Translations under genes and position numbers: made by a program
The notes under the pieces: generated by a model
What the model was told of the DNA's origin: nothing
The model's input: only the letters and a program-made list of their open reading frames with translations
The model's database searches: none
In this document: positions 44,242-54,519 of the stretch, in pieces
Position numbering within the stretch: the stretch's first letter is position 1
Layout: every line of letters starts with the position of its first letter
Source of the DNA: Clostridiales bacterium
GTDB taxonomy: Bacteria > Bacillota > Clostridia > Saccharofermentanales > Saccharofermentanaceae
NCBI GenBank assembly: GCA_017513085.1
Contig: JAFWDK010000019.1
Span: 62,001 to 126,000 of the forward strand
DNA: 64,000 nucleotides
Direction of reading: 5' to 3'

Positions 44242-44958
44242 ATGAGGATCGATAAAATTTTGGCAAATTCAGGCTATGGTACACGCTCGCAAGTAAAGGA
44301 ATTCTTGCGATCCGGTCGTGTTACGCTCAACGGAGAAGTCGTCTCCGACCCGGGTTTTTCCGTATTTGACAAAGATATTTCCTCCATCTGTCTGGATGGT
44401 TCGCCGATAGCGGCTTCCCAGCATCTGTATTTTTGTTTAAATAAGCCTGACGGCTATCTTACTGCTATGAGCGACGACCGTCTGCCTTGCGTAGGTGATC
44501 TTCTTCCTGATCATTTGAAAACGAAAAAACTTGCTCCGGTCGGACGATTGGATTATCACACGACAGGGGTCCTTCTCATTACCAACGACGGCGATCTGTC
44601 CCATAAGCTCACCAGTCCGAAATGGCACAAAGAAAAAGTTTACCTGGTCTCCTACGAGGGAGAAGCTCTCACGGAAAAAGAAGTCGAGTCCTTCTCGAAA
44701 GGGATCACGCTACTCGAGAAAGGTCATGAACCGGAAAGATTGAAGCCGGCTAAACTGATCCTTCTGTCACCCGGCCAATGCCGCCTGGTACTGACGGAAG
44801 GAAAGACACATCAGGTCAAGCGCATGCTCGCATCCCAGGGCCGAAGCGTCGTTGCCCTGCACAGAGAGAGCATCGGATCGCTGCGTCTTCACGAGGGACA
44901 AAAGCCTGGAGAAATGTATGCGTTAAGCAGCGAAGAAATCGACTCGCTAAAAGACTAA
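44242..44958 (+). CDS. rRNA small-subunit pseudouridine synthase, RsuA/RluB family
   Basis: A 238-residue pseudouridine synthase. Residues 1-60 are an S4 RNA-binding domain (MRIDKILANSGYGTRSQVKE), followed by the catalytic core with VGRLDYHTTGVLLITNDGDL (catalytic Asp), the KVYLV strand and the TEGKTHQVKRMLASQG segment. Family members modify U516 of 16S rRNA (RsuA) or nearby sites in 23S rRNA; the exact target here is not decided. No Shine-Dalgarno precedes the ATG and the -10 is 7 nt away, so it is probably read as a leaderless message. Confidence 0.92.
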   Translation: MRIDKILANSGYGTRSQVKEFLRSGRVTLNGEVVSDPGFSVFDKDISSICLDGSPIAASQHLYFCLNKPDGYLTAMSDDRLPCVGDLLPDHLKTKKLAPVGRLDYHTTGVLLITNDGDLSHKLTSPKWHKEKVYLVSYEGEALTEKEVESFSKGITLLEKGHEPERLKPAKLILLSPGQCRLVLTEGKTHQVKRMLASQGRSVVALHRESIGSLRLHEGQKPGEMYALSSEEIDSLKD

Positions 44959-44961
44959 GTA

Positions 44962-46014
44962 TCAATCGTTGGACTCAGCATATGGATGAAGCTCGAGGTA
45001 ATCCTTACGGATCTTATCCATATCTTTCAGCATGTTCATAAGGAACTCTTTTGAACGGTCCAATTCATCACCGCCTGCATTGAGTCCGATCACGATCGAA
45101 GTATCGGATTCTTTCCAGAGAACCGAAACACCCAGTGCTTTTTGATCGATCTTATCCTTGATGATAAATCCATAGACATGCTCTTCATAGGATTTTTCAG
45201 TCAATTCTGGAAGTTCGACGCCGCTGGATGCGATCTTATCTCCGAATTCTTCTACGAAGCGGGCCTGCGAGTAAATGTACGGCTGAATATGCGCAAGCTC
45301 CTCCTGTGTCCAGGTATTCTTCATCTGCTCATAAAGGTCATCCAGAGAAAGCATGGTCTCACTGGAAACATAGCTCGGTACGGTATACGCATCGTAGATC
45401 AGAATAGACGGTCGGACTGCCATCAGTCCGGCTTCACGCTGAAGCGCATATACATCGATCTCCGCGCCTTCCTGATTATCCGAGACTACATCGACATAAG
45501 TCACTTCCGGATTTTTAAATGAGGAATGCGAAGTAGTGATATCGCTAAGGATGCTCGCATCCACATCAAAATGACCGATACCGGTAACACGGACATCCAG
45601 ACGAGGGCTGAGGAAAAAGAACCGGACAACCGCTACAAGAAATATTATGACAGCGATCGCGACCACGAACTTCGCCCACTCGTAATGGAAGAACTCTCCC
45701 CACTGCTTCTTACTCTTTCCGAAATACCGCTTGGCGGAAGCCGCCTCTTTCTCTTCCGCGGCTTCTCTGTCACGTCTTCCGGAAGCAATATGATACGCAG
45801 CAGAAATGTCTGCCAGTTTCTGTTCATTCTTCTGTGCCTTATAGGTCTTTCCAAGTTTCCAGAAACGATCGTCCAGATCGCTTCTTTTCGCCCACGGGGG
45901 AAGATCAAAATAATTCAGCGCCTCTTCCTTGGTCATGCTCTCGATGCTCGGATCAGGGCGGATCGGTTCCTCCTTGGGCTCAACATTATTGTTCTGTGGT
46001 TCTTTATCAGCCAT
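44962..46014 (-). CDS. J-like membrane protein of unknown function
   Basis: A 350-residue protein. Residues about 25-85 resemble a DnaJ J-domain in helix pattern (MTKEEALNYFDLPPWAKRSD ... LADISAAYHIASG) but lack the HPD tripeptide, so they cannot stimulate DnaK in the usual way. A charged stretch and one membrane segment (about 115-137) follow, then an outer domain of about 210 residues without known motifs. AAGGG precedes the ATG at 46014. It lies downstream of the glycan operon, and an acidic C-terminus ends the protein. Confidence 0.75.
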   Translation of the reverse strand: MADKEPQNNNVEPKEEPIRPDPSIESMTKEEALNYFDLPPWAKRSDLDDRFWKLGKTYKAQKNEQKLADISAAYHIASGRRDREAAEEKEAASAKRYFGKSKKQWGEFFHYEWAKFVVAIAVIIFLVAVVRFFFLSPRLDVRVTGIGHFDVDASILSDITTSHSSFKNPEVTYVDVVSDNQEGAEIDVYALQREAGLMAVRPSILIYDAYTVPSYVSSETMLSLDDLYEQMKNTWTQEELAHIQPYIYSQARFVEEFGDKIASSGVELPELTEKSYEEHVYGFIIKDKIDQKALGVSVLWKESDTSIVIGLNAGGDELDRSKEFLMNMLKDMDKIRKDYLELHPYAESND

Positions 46015-46079
46015 TCTTTTTCCCTTATTGTCCATTCTTTCTTTTCAGATGGAAAAGCACGCAATCTGCGTGCCTTCCG

Positions 46080-46793
46080 TTATTTTTTCTTCATTTCTCT
46101 CTTGAAAGCTCTGAAGTCCGCTAACGCCGCCCAGCCGATCTTGAAGATCTTCTTAATGTTGATGGAGTTCTTGCCTCCTTGTCTGGGTTTGAACGTAATC
46201 ACACGGAGCGTATAGTTCTCTTTATAGTAAGCAAAGAATGTGGTCAGCATAACGTTCGGAAGATTGTAGTCTTCTCTGAACCGCCCCACATATTTATTGA
46301 CCAGCGTGCTCTTCATGAGACGGAAAGGAGCATTGGAATCCTTCACTTTAACACCGAAATGCAATCTGAGCAGGAAGCAGAGGAACTTCTCGACGAACTT
46401 TCTTGATTTTCCATCCCCACGGACCACACGGTTTCCGAGGATCGCATCATACTGATTTCTCAATTCCCAGAAAGCCTGGAATTCATTCGGATCTGTCTGA
46501 CCATCCGAGTCAGTCTGAAAAATATAATCCGCGCCGTTAGCCACCGCATACTTATACATCGCGATCAGCTTCGGACCATGCTGCTTGAGGCAGTCTGACA
46601 TGATCTCCAGCTTCGGGTACTTCTGTTGTAAGGAGACCAGGATCTCATGCGTTCTATCCGAACTGCCGCTATCTGCCACAACCATCCGGGAGCCCTCTCC
46701 CTTATCTTCAATGATCGGATACCAGTCACTTACGACTTTCTCGATATTGGCTTCCTCATTATATGCCGGCATTACAATATAAAGATTATCCAT
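46080..46793 (-). CDS. GT2 family glycosyltransferase
   Basis: A 237-residue inverting glycosyltransferase. GT-A fold start YIVMPAYNEEANIEKVV, VVADSGSSDRTHEIL, and the metal-binding QTDSDGQTD (DxD type). It is close to polyprenyl-phosphate glycosyltransferases but without C-terminal membrane segments. AGGAG precedes the ATG at 46793; an upstream ATG 23 codons earlier sits inside the end of glf. Distal gene of the glycan operon; the product is likely a surface polysaccharide or teichoic acid intermediate. Confidence 0.88.
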   Translation of the reverse strand: MDNLYIVMPAYNEEANIEKVVSDWYPIIEDKGEGSRMVVADSGSSDRTHEILVSLQQKYPKLEIMSDCLKQHGPKLIAMYKYAVANGADYIFQTDSDGQTDPNEFQAFWELRNQYDAILGNRVVRGDGKSRKFVEKFLCFLLRLHFGVKVKDSNAPFRLMKSTLVNKYVGRFREDYNLPNVMLTTFFAYYKENYTLRVITFKPRQGGKNSINIKKIFKIGWAALADFRAFKREMKKK

Positions 46794-46854
46794 ATTCCGT
46801 GCTCCTGTGTTCGCTTGATTATCTTTTATTATATCATTGCTTGTCCGGTTTGTG

Positions 46855-47979
46855 TCAGGCAAGTTCTCTCTTCACAAGCGCCAACGCCGAGGCAACGACA
46901 GCGTCCATGTCATAGTACTTGTACTCGCCCAGACGTCCGCCGAAAATGACCTTCTGTTCTTTATCTGCGAGTTCGCGGTACTTGGCGTAAAGCGCACCAT
47001 TTGCTTCGTCATTCACCGGGTAATACGGCTCGTCGCCCGGCTTCCACTCGGAACTGTACTCACGGCTGATCACGGTCTTCGGAAGATCACGGCCTTCTTC
47101 ATCCTTACCAAATGTAAACCACTTATGCTCAATGATCCTTGTCCAGGGTGTTTCCCGATCAGTATAGTTCACTGCCGCGTTGCCCTGGAAATTCGGCTTA
47201 TCCAGCAGTTCGTTCTCGAATCTTACCGAGCGGTACTGAAGATAACCCAGGGAGAATGCATAATAAGCATCGATCGGTCCGGTGAACAGGACCTTGTCAG
47301 CCATCGCATTCCACTTCTCCTTATCATCCAGATAATTCGTATTCAAGCGCACCTCGATACCTTCGAGCATGTTTTCGACCATCTTGGTGTAACCCTTGGT
47401 CGGAATACCCTGATAAAGAGCATTGAAATAGTTATTGTCAAAAGTCAGGCGTACCGGAAGGCGCTTGATGATAAACGCCGGCAAGTCTTTGCAGTCACGC
47501 CCCCACTGCTTTTCCGTATAACCCTTTACCAGTTTTTCAAAGATGTCACGGCCCACCAACGAAATCGCCTGCTCCTCCAGATTGGAAGGTTCTTTGCCCG
47601 CCATCTCGGCTTTCTGTTCATCGATCTTCGCCTGTGCCTCTTCCGGCGTCACAACGCCCCACATTTTATTAAACGTGTACATATTGAACGGCAAAGAGAA
47701 AAGCTCTCCTTTATAGTTCGCGACCGGACTATTGGTAAAGCGGTTAAAAGCGGTAAACTGATTCAGATAGTTCCATACTTCTTCATTGTTCGTATGGAAA
47801 ATATGCGCACCATAAGTATGGACTTTGATCCCTTCCACATCTTCGCAGTAGACATTTCCGGCAATGTGCGGACGCTTCTCGATCACCAGCACACTCTTGC
47901 CGCGCGCTTTTGCCTCATGAGCAAAAACTGCTCCGAAAAGACCTGCTCCTACTACCAGATAATCATACTTATTTTCCAT
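46855..47979 (-). CDS. glf: UDP-galactopyranose mutase
   Basis: FAD enzyme that converts UDP-galactopyranose to UDP-galactofuranose. The 374 residues include the FAD-binding YLVVGAGLFGAVFAHEAKARGKSVLVIEKR (N-terminal Rossmann), GAHIFHTNNEEVWNYL, TFNKMWGVVTPEEAQ, KGYTEKQWG, and RSYEYSS-type EYSSEWKPGDEPYYPVND. Implies galactofuranose in a surface glycan. Its start overlaps the preceding GT2 by 11 nt. Confidence 0.96.
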   Translation of the reverse strand: MENKYDYLVVGAGLFGAVFAHEAKARGKSVLVIEKRPHIAGNVYCEDVEGIKVHTYGAHIFHTNNEEVWNYLNQFTAFNRFTNSPVANYKGELFSLPFNMYTFNKMWGVVTPEEAQAKIDEQKAEMAGKEPSNLEEQAISLVGRDIFEKLVKGYTEKQWGRDCKDLPAFIIKRLPVRLTFDNNYFNALYQGIPTKGYTKMVENMLEGIEVRLNTNYLDDKEKWNAMADKVLFTGPIDAYYAFSLGYLQYRSVRFENELLDKPNFQGNAAVNYTDRETPWTRIIEHKWFTFGKDEEGRDLPKTVISREYSSEWKPGDEPYYPVNDEANGALYAKYRELADKEQKVIFGGRLGEYKYYDMDAVVASALALVKRELA

Positions 47980-48721
47980 TCTGCTTCGCCGCCTTTCTTC
48001 TTTCCCGACGCAATGCGGAAACTTTTTTTCTTATTTTAAATGTATCCTTGAACACCAGCCAGATGTCCGAAAACTTGATTCGGGAAAAACCACCCTGTCT
48101 CGTAAACACAAGGCGGATCGGTCTCTCGATGATTTTAGCGCCTAATTCATTCGCCACCGCTAGGATCTCAATATCGTACGCAAAGCCCTTCGTCATAACA
48201 TCTTCTATTATACCCTTAAGAAGACCGGCCTTAAAAAGCTTAATGCCGGTTTGCGTATCATGTACTTTCAACCGGAAAAGCACCCGCAGCATGACGTAAT
48301 AGCCGAAGCTGACAAATTTTCTGATAAAAGGATACTCCAATTGCGATTCTTTATGCATCTTGGACCCGATCACCACATCTGCCTGCTCGGATTCCATGTG
48401 TTTCAGAAAATCTTCGAAGTGATCCGGTGAAAGATCCAGATCCGAATCGAGAAACGCAATATTCTCTCCTTGCGCGGCTTTGACGCCCTGCTTGATGGCA
48501 TTGCCCTTACCGCCGTTCGGCTGATAGGTCACGACCTTGATCCGATCGCACTCGGCTTTCGCTTTTTCCATTTCTTCCAGCGTATTGTCTTTACTGCCGT
48601 CATTCACACAAACGATCTCAAAATCTTCGCAGAACGAAGAAATGATCCGGTTCGTCTCCAGAAGATTCGCATAAATGTGCTCACCTTCGTTATAAGCCGG
48701 CATTACTACAGACAAAATCAT
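47969..48721 (-). CDS. polyprenyl-phosphate glycosyltransferase-like GT2
   Basis: A 250-residue GT2 enzyme of the dolichol-phosphate mannosyltransferase type: VVMPAYNEGEHIYANL, VCVNDGSKDNTLEEMEKA, GGKGNAIKQGVKAAQG and DSDLDLSPDHFEDFLKHM. It lacks C-terminal membrane segments but ends in a very basic tail (KIRKKVSALRRERRKAAKQNGK, membrane-proximal). It may load a sugar on undecaprenyl phosphate. Coupled by ATGA to the membrane gene upstream and overlapping glf downstream. Confidence 0.9.
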   Translation of the reverse strand: MILSVVMPAYNEGEHIYANLLETNRIISSFCEDFEIVCVNDGSKDNTLEEMEKAKAECDRIKVVTYQPNGGKGNAIKQGVKAAQGENIAFLDSDLDLSPDHFEDFLKHMESEQADVVIGSKMHKESQLEYPFIRKFVSFGYYVMLRVLFRLKVHDTQTGIKLFKAGLLKGIIEDVMTKGFAYDIEILAVANELGAKIIERPIRLVFTRQGGFSRIKFSDIWLVFKDTFKIRKKVSALRRERRKAAKQNGK

Positions 48722-50361
48722 ACATATCCTCCCTGTTCGATCCGGTTCGTCTCTGACATATAGATCAGAAACGGTCCGGACGATGTTACAAAAGTATATT
48801 CAGACAATAATGTTTCCGGGACCCGTACGACCGAGTTGACGGAAACGATCAGCATATTTCTCTTTGGTGCGTCGGTCAGGTAATCGAAATAAAGATAATC
48901 TCCGCCCTCGTGAAAAACACTTACCGGATTCCAGCCCGCCAGCGTCTTATAAACATGGTCGGTATCGATCACCCGGAAGTTTCTCGTTTCCAGGGCAATG
49001 TCCCCGCCATATCCGTAGATCACGTCCGGAGCCTGTTCTTCCACGATCTTCATGACCGCATCGTATGCATCTACATCGATGGTTCTGTTATTATACAACC
49101 GATGGTCCAGTATGTGGGAACCAAGGACTGCCAACAGAAGCACTATCATACCAATATACTTGAAAAGTGCCCGCGAGGAAAGAGAATCCACAAAAAAACC
49201 ACATGAAAGTGTCATAACGATCAATACGGGGATAAGATAGCGGTACTCGAATATCTTCGCGGAATACGTCATTTTCAGAAGGAAAAACATCAGAACATTA
49301 AGTCCTGTCAGAAACACAAAAAACGCCTGCGGCACCGACTCGGAGAAGTGCTTTTTCGTATGTCTGCAAAGCATAACAAAAGATAAAAGGAGAACCGTGG
49401 TAACCACCAGAGCGAGAATGTAGTCTATGCCGTTTCGGGAAAAGACCTGTACAGCTCCCGCTTCGGATGTCGGCAGGGATCCGGTCAGCTGAAGGAATCC
49501 AAGGAATACGGAGGAGATGTTTTTTCCGAGATTTTCCAGCGGTATCAGCTCCATTAGGCTGTCGCGGCTCTCAAATTCGATAGCGTATTTCTGAAGGATC
49601 TTTCCAAGAAGCGTTGCGGCAAGCGCAATATAGAAAAAGCAAGCCAAGGATCGTCTTGCGATGGACAGATCATTCTTGACACAGATCATTACGATCAGGA
49701 GTACGAATAACGGAAGCAAAACAGTCACCGCCATATAAAAGCCGCTGGAAAGAGCCGTGAGAAAGAGCATGAGCTCGGTGGCAATGAAAAGGACCAGTTT
49801 GGACCGCTTCGGTTTTTCTCCGTCTTTTAGATCTATGATCACTTTTATCACCATCAGAAGGATACACATCTTAACGATACATGCGCCGAAATTGACGAAC
49901 ATGCAGGAATAGTAGCCCAGGTCATTGGCGTTGTTGAACGTGATATCCAGATAACTCATTGAAACAAGGTTCAGCGAGACGGCTCTGGCAAGAAGGCTGA
50001 ATTTCAAACCTTTCATAACAAAATAGAAAAGCAGGAAAAAAGCGATATCAAAAAACCACACCGCTAATCCATAAGCCAGAAACAAGTCCTTGATAAAAGA
50101 ATGAAAGAATGCCGCCAGCGGGATCGGTGTGTCGAACTGCAGTGTCGTCGTCTCCATAAAGTCAGAAATAAACAGTGTCTTCTGCTTTGTCATCTCTGAA
50201 GCTTTCAGAAGCGAGGCGCTTGCATCAAAACCAAGATGGCTTCTGGTCATAAAAAGACAATCGTAAGAAAGAAAAATAAACTGCATAATAAAACACAGAA
50301 AAAACAACAACATGAAAACATCTTCGGCACGGAATCGTTTCAGTCGTTTTTTCAGTTCCAT
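48718..50361 (-). CDS. multi-pass membrane protein, possible glycosyltransferase
   Basis: A 547-residue protein with about twelve membrane segments, followed by an extracytoplasmic C-terminal domain of about 130 residues with DAVMKIVEEQAPDVIYGYGG and YLYFDYLTDAPKRNMLIVSV. The shape fits membrane GT-C enzymes that use lipid-linked sugars, and it is co-transcribed with a polyprenyl-phosphate sugar transferase, but no family signature is certain. I chose the second of two adjacent ATGs (50361), 7 nt after GGAG. First gene of the glycan operon with its own promoter. Confidence 0.75.
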   Translation of the reverse strand: MELKKRLKRFRAEDVFMLLFFLCFIMQFIFLSYDCLFMTRSHLGFDASASLLKASEMTKQKTLFISDFMETTTLQFDTPIPLAAFFHSFIKDLFLAYGLAVWFFDIAFFLLFYFVMKGLKFSLLARAVSLNLVSMSYLDITFNNANDLGYYSCMFVNFGACIVKMCILLMVIKVIIDLKDGEKPKRSKLVLFIATELMLFLTALSSGFYMAVTVLLPLFVLLIVMICVKNDLSIARRSLACFFYIALAATLLGKILQKYAIEFESRDSLMELIPLENLGKNISSVFLGFLQLTGSLPTSEAGAVQVFSRNGIDYILALVVTTVLLLSFVMLCRHTKKHFSESVPQAFFVFLTGLNVLMFFLLKMTYSAKIFEYRYLIPVLIVMTLSCGFFVDSLSSRALFKYIGMIVLLLAVLGSHILDHRLYNNRTIDVDAYDAVMKIVEEQAPDVIYGYGGDIALETRNFRVIDTDHVYKTLAGWNPVSVFHEGGDYLYFDYLTDAPKRNMLIVSVNSVVRVPETLLSEYTFVTSSGPFLIYMSETNRIEQGGYV

Positions 50362-50395
50362 CATGCTTCTCCTTCCGCATTTTTGACCAAATAAT

Positions 50396-50425
50396 ATTTT
50401 ACCATCATTCGGGATACTCTTGCAA
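50396..50425 (-). promoter_or_regulatory. promoter of the glycan operon
   Basis: On the reverse strand TTGCAA (50425-50420), 18 bp, TAAAAT (50401-50396) with TGG just upstream. Leader about 30 nt. Confidence 0.55.
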
Positions 50426-50440
50426 TTTACAGGATTTATC

Positions 50441-50483
50441 AAAAAAGACTGCCCCGTTTCCCGAAAAGGAAACAAGGCAGTCT
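50441..50483 (-). terminator. terminator of the sugar ABC operon
   Basis: AGACTGCC... (50446-50461) pairs with ...GGCAGTCT (50466-50483), a stem of about 15 bp with small internal loops, followed on the reverse strand by TTTTTTG. It lies 30 nt after the permease stop. Confidence 0.88.
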
Positions 50484-50513
50484 GAAAAACCGTAAACAGG
50501 ATCGGAATTCCGA

Positions 50514-51713
50514 TCAGGTATTCTTCGCCAGAAGCTTACCGCCACGCTTACTTACTACGTCGAAGATAACCGCAGCGAGAAGAACGAGACCTTTTACGAC
50601 CTTCTGCATGTTCTGGTCAACGCCCATGGAGAACATACCGAGGTTGATGACACCCATAAGAAGGGCACCAATGATAACGCCCGGAACTGTTCCGATTCCG
50701 CCGTAAGCGGAAGCACCACCGATGAAGCAGGATGCGATAGCGTCCATCTCATAGTTCTGACCATATGTCGGCTGAGCCGATGTCATACGGGCAATGGTGA
50801 TCATGCCGGCCAAAGCAGAGAGCAGACCCATGTTTGTGTATGCCAGGAAGTAAACCTTGTTCGTGTTGATACCGGAAAGCTTGGTTGCCTTCTCGTTACC
50901 ACCTACCGCATAGAAATAACGGCCGGTAGTGGTATTCGATGTAATGTAAGAATAGATGATGATAACACCGATAACGATCAGCAGAACGTTCGGGATACCC
51001 TTATGCTGTGCAAGACGGAATCCGAAAACAGCAATAACCAGAGAAATGACGATCAGCTTTGCGCACCACGGTGCAAACTTCTCGACTTCATACTGCTTCT
51101 TCACACGCTTTCTTCTGCTGTTCACTGTAATGAAAACATAAATCGCGATAGCGATCGCAGAAGCCAGAACACATGTGATATTTACGGAGTTGTCACCGAA
51201 AAAGTCCGGAACATAGCAGTTAGCACCACCACCGAAAGTTTTTACGAATCCTGTATAATTCTGAAGAGAAACTGTCATACCGTTCAGCACAACATTACTC
51301 AATCCACGGAAAATCAACATACCGGACAATGTTACGATAAAAGGCGGAATACGCACATGTGCGATCCAGAAAGCCTGCCAGGCACCGATCAATGTACCGA
51401 TGACAAACATAATGATTACTGTAAGCACCGGGTTCATGTGGACAGAATCAAGGAGTTTCGCACCGACTGCGCCGACAAAACAAACTACCGAACCAACGGA
51501 AAGATCGATGTTACCACCCGTCAGGATGCAAAGGAGCATACCGGTGGCCAGTACGAATACATAAGCGTTCTGGGAAATCAGGTTACTAACGTTACTTGGC
51601 AGAAGGATCGCGCCTCCTGTCTGAATACTAAAGAAAATGATGACCAGGATCAACACGATGACCATGGTGTACTTATTGATGAAACCAAGTACTTTGTTTT
51701 TACTATTCATCAT
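50514..51713 (-). CDS. gguB: sugar ABC transporter permease (GguB/XylH type)
   Basis: A 399-residue permease with about ten membrane segments, of the ribose/xylose importer family. The signature [20 protein letters not shown] and the late [23 protein letters not shown] are present. GGAG precedes the start, and its ATG overlaps the stop of the ATPase gene. Imports monosaccharides delivered by the ChvE-like lipoprotein. A strong terminator follows. Confidence 0.93.
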   Translation of the reverse strand: MMNSKNKVLGFINKYTMVIVLILVIIFFSIQTGGAILLPSNVSNLISQNAYVFVLATGMLLCILTGGNIDLSVGSVVCFVGAVGAKLLDSVHMNPVLTVIIMFVIGTLIGAWQAFWIAHVRIPPFIVTLSGMLIFRGLSNVVLNGMTVSLQNYTGFVKTFGGGANCYVPDFFGDNSVNITCVLASAIAIAIYVFITVNSRRKRVKKQYEVEKFAPWCAKLIVISLVIAVFGFRLAQHKGIPNVLLIVIGVIIIYSYITSNTTTGRYFYAVGGNEKATKLSGINTNKVYFLAYTNMGLLSALAGMITIARMTSAQPTYGQNYEMDAIASCFIGGASAYGGIGTVPGVIIGALLMGVINLGMFSMGVDQNMQKVVKGLVLLAAVIFDVVSKRGGKLLAKNT

Positions 51714-53287
51714 TCCACTCCTTCCAATACTTTACTATCTTCTTCGACATCATTTTTCGAGTCATCGCTGTTGATGATCATTGCCATGATCTTCTCCTGC
51801 GTTGCTTCCTCGCCGGAAAGTTCACCGACGAACTTTCCTTCACTCATAACGTAGATACGGTCGCACATACCGAGAAGCTCCGGCATCTCTGAGGAGATCA
51901 TGATGACCGATTTACCTTCGCTGACAAGCTGGTTGATGATACAGTAGATCTCGTATTTTGCACCTACATCGATACCACGTGTCGGTTCATCGAGGATCAG
52001 GATATCCGGATCAGCAAACATCCACTTCGCAAGAAGCACTTTCTGCTGATTACCACCACTGAGGTTACCTACCAACTGCTCAACTGTCGGACATTTCGTC
52101 TTGAGCTTGTTCTTGTACTCCACAGCAACACGATATTCTTCATCGCGGTTGATAATACCATGATTGCTGACGCCCTTCAGGTTCGCCAATGTCGTATTGG
52201 TCTTGATCGCATTGGAAAGGATCAATCCGTTTCCTTTACGGTCTTCCGTAACATAAGCGATCTTATTCTTGATTGCTTCCTCAACTGAATTCAGATGCAA
52301 TTCCTTGCCATCTTTGATGATCGTACCGGTTATGTTTTCTCCATAAGATTTACCGAAGATACTCATGGCCAGTTCCGTACGACCAGCGCCCATAAGTCCG
52401 GAGATACCAAGCACCTCGCCTTTCTTCACGTTAAAGCTTACGTTATCCACGATCTTTCTTTCAGAATAAAGCGGATGATATGCGCTCCAGTTATGAACTT
52501 CGAGACACACCTGACCGATATTTGAAGTACGCTTCGGGAAACGGTCTGCAATTTCTCGACCAACCATGCCTTTAATGATACGTGGTTCGGAGAAGTCGTC
52601 CACACCCTTTACCAGTGTTTCGATCGTCGAACCGTCTCGAATGACCGTGATCTTATCGGCAACATAGGAAACCTCATTCAATTTGTGAGAAATAATGATC
52701 GAGGTCATGCCTTCTTTTTTGAACTTAAGCATCAAGTCCAAAAGATGCCGGGATTCGGATTCATTCAATGAGGATGTCGGTTCGTCAAGGATAAGAAGCT
52801 TTGCATTCTTGGCCAGTGCTTTTGCAATCTCGACCAACTGCTGCTTACCTACTCCGATATCTTTGATCAATGTACGGGAAGATTCAGAGAGTCCGACGAT
52901 TCGGAGATATTCATTTCCCTTTCCGTAAGTTTCATTCCAATTAATCTTGTAGCGGGATCCCTGTTCATTTCCGAGGAACATGTTCTCGCCGATCGTCATG
53001 TAGGGAACCAGGGCAAGTTCCTGATGAATAATAACAATACCCTTACGCTCACTGTCTTTAGTATTGGTAAAGTGACACTCTTCACCATCGTAGAAAATCT
53101 GTCCTTCATACGATCCGTACGGGTAAATTCCACTCAGTACGTTCATCAAAGTGGATTTTCCTGCGCCATTTTCTCCAACCAGTGCATGGATCTCCCCTTC
53201 TTCGACCTGAAGATTAACATTATCCAGTGCTTTTACACCTGGGAAGGTTTTGGTAATGTTTTTCATTTCCAGCAAAATTTTTGCCAA
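51710..53287 (-). CDS. gguA: sugar ABC transporter ATP-binding protein (GguA/XylG type)
   Basis: A 525-residue tandem ATPase. The first domain has Walker [18 protein letters not shown]..., and the ABC signature region near [11 protein letters not shown]; the second has a degenerate Walker [10 protein letters not shown], as usual for this class, and [14 protein letters not shown] with DEPTRGID. It starts at TTG 53287 after AAGGAGGG with normal spacing; the ATG 17 codons upstream lacks a ribosome binding site. Central gene of chvE-gguA-gguB. Confidence 0.93.
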   Translation of the reverse strand: MAKILLEMKNITKTFPGVKALDNVNLQVEEGEIHALVGENGAGKSTLMNVLSGIYPYGSYEGQIFYDGEECHFTNTKDSERKGIVIIHQELALVPYMTIGENMFLGNEQGSRYKINWNETYGKGNEYLRIVGLSESSRTLIKDIGVGKQQLVEIAKALAKNAKLLILDEPTSSLNESESRHLLDLMLKFKKEGMTSIIISHKLNEVSYVADKITVIRDGSTIETLVKGVDDFSEPRIIKGMVGREIADRFPKRTSNIGQVCLEVHNWSAYHPLYSERKIVDNVSFNVKKGEVLGISGLMGAGRTELAMSIFGKSYGENITGTIIKDGKELHLNSVEEAIKNKIAYVTEDRKGNGLILSNAIKTNTTLANLKGVSNHGIINRDEEYRVAVEYKNKLKTKCPTVEQLVGNLSGGNQQKVLLAKWMFADPDILILDEPTRGIDVGAKYEIYCIINQLVSEGKSVIMISSEMPELLGMCDRIYVMSEGKFVGELSGEEATQEKIMAMIINSDDSKNDVEEDSKVLEGVE

Positions 53288-53337
53288 TGTTATCCCTCCT
53301 TGTAATCCATGTTCGTTCAAATAATCTTGCATGAACA

Positions 53338-53376
53338 AGTCCCCTTAAATCCTTTTTTCGAAGATATAAGGGGACT
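53338..53376 (-). other. hairpin between the binding-protein and ATPase genes
   Basis: AGTCCCCTTA (53338-53347) pairs perfectly with TAAGGGGACT (53367-53376), loop 19 nt, no U-tract. Such intercistronic hairpins after a binding-protein gene usually stabilise the upstream message so that the lipoprotein is made in excess. Confidence 0.6.
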
Positions 53377-53417
53377 CGCCATGTCGTTACGTCATACTAA
53401 CTTTTCGCAATCTGATA

Positions 53418-54476
53418 TTATGCGAGATCAGCCTCTTTGTAGTAACCGGAATCAACAAGGATCTTCTTGTAGTTGCTGGCATCAGCAAATACCGGTGTGC
53501 AGAGGAAAGAAGGAACAACAATTACACCATTGTTATATGTTGTAGTATCGTTCGTCGGAGCTTTCTTACCGTCCATGATAGCCTTAACCATCTCAACAAC
53601 CTGATCTGCCAGTGTACGTGTATCCTTAAATACGGACATAGACTGCTTGCCCTTGATCATGTTCTTAACGTTTGCGATATCGCAGTCCTGACCTGTGATG
53701 ATCGGATAATCACCTGTGTAGCCGGCTTCGAGAGCATTCGCAACACCAAGAGCTGTGGAGTCGTTGGAGCAAAGAACTGCATCCAGCTTTGTGCCATCAG
53801 CATAGTTACCGGAAATGATAGCATCCATTCTGGACTGAGCATTTGCGGTAGACCATTCAGCTGTAGCAACTGTTTCGAAATCAATCTGACCGGACTTAAC
53901 ATTGAGCGATTTGCCAATGTACGGCTTCAGAAGATCCATAGCGCCATTGTAGAAGAATCTGGCGTTGTTATCACCCGGGTCACCTGTGAAGATTTCCAGG
54001 TTGTAAACACCATCTGTGGAATCCAGCTTCAGTGTGTCAATGATGTACTGACCCTGGATAGCACCAACTTTGTAGTTGTCGAATGTAGCATAGTAAGCAA
54101 CAGCATCTGTGTTCATGATCAAACGGTCATAAGCAATTACAGGGATGCTCTTCTCTTTTGCTGTAGCAAGAACTGTACCAAGGGAATCACCTTCGATGGA
54201 AGCGATTACGAGAACCTTACATCCACCATTGATCATGCTCTCGATCTGGTTCTGCTGTGTCGGGATGTCGTTACCTGCATACTGCAGATCTACTGTGAAG
54301 CCGGCTGCTTCCAGCTTCTCTTTCAGATAAGCACCATCCTGGTTCCATCTCTGAAGATCCTTTGTAGGCATCGCAACGCCGATCTTTTTGCTATCCTGCT
54401 TCTTCGCGCATCCAGCCAGTCCAGCTGAAATGAGCATTGCTCCAGCAAGAAACAAACTCAAAAACTTCTTTTTCAT
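53418..54476 (-). CDS. chvE: ChvE-type sugar-binding lipoprotein
   Basis: A 352-residue periplasmic-binding-type lipoprotein. Signal peptide with lipobox LAGC (Cys22), then a type I binding fold: VAMPTKDLQRWNQDGAYLKEKLEAAG, VLVIASIEGDSLGTVL, VIAYDRLIMNTDAVAYYATFDNYKVG and ITGQDCDIANVKNMIKGKQSMSVFKDTRTLA. This is close to ChvE, which binds glucose, galactose, xylose and arabinose. First gene of the importer operon, with a promoter upstream and an mRNA hairpin downstream. Confidence 0.95.
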   Translation of the reverse strand: MKKKFLSLFLAGAMLISAGLAGCAKKQDSKKIGVAMPTKDLQRWNQDGAYLKEKLEAAGFTVDLQYAGNDIPTQQNQIESMINGGCKVLVIASIEGDSLGTVLATAKEKSIPVIAYDRLIMNTDAVAYYATFDNYKVGAIQGQYIIDTLKLDSTDGVYNLEIFTGDPGDNNARFFYNGAMDLLKPYIGKSLNVKSGQIDFETVATAEWSTANAQSRMDAIISGNYADGTKLDAVLCSNDSTALGVANALEAGYTGDYPIITGQDCDIANVKNMIKGKQSMSVFKDTRTLADQVVEMVKAIMDGKKAPTNDTTTYNNGVIVVPSFLCTPVFADASNYKKILVDSGYYKEADLA

Positions 54477-54519
54477 GTTTTACCTCCGATTTTAGCTTGC
54501 GCCATAATTTCGTAAGTAC

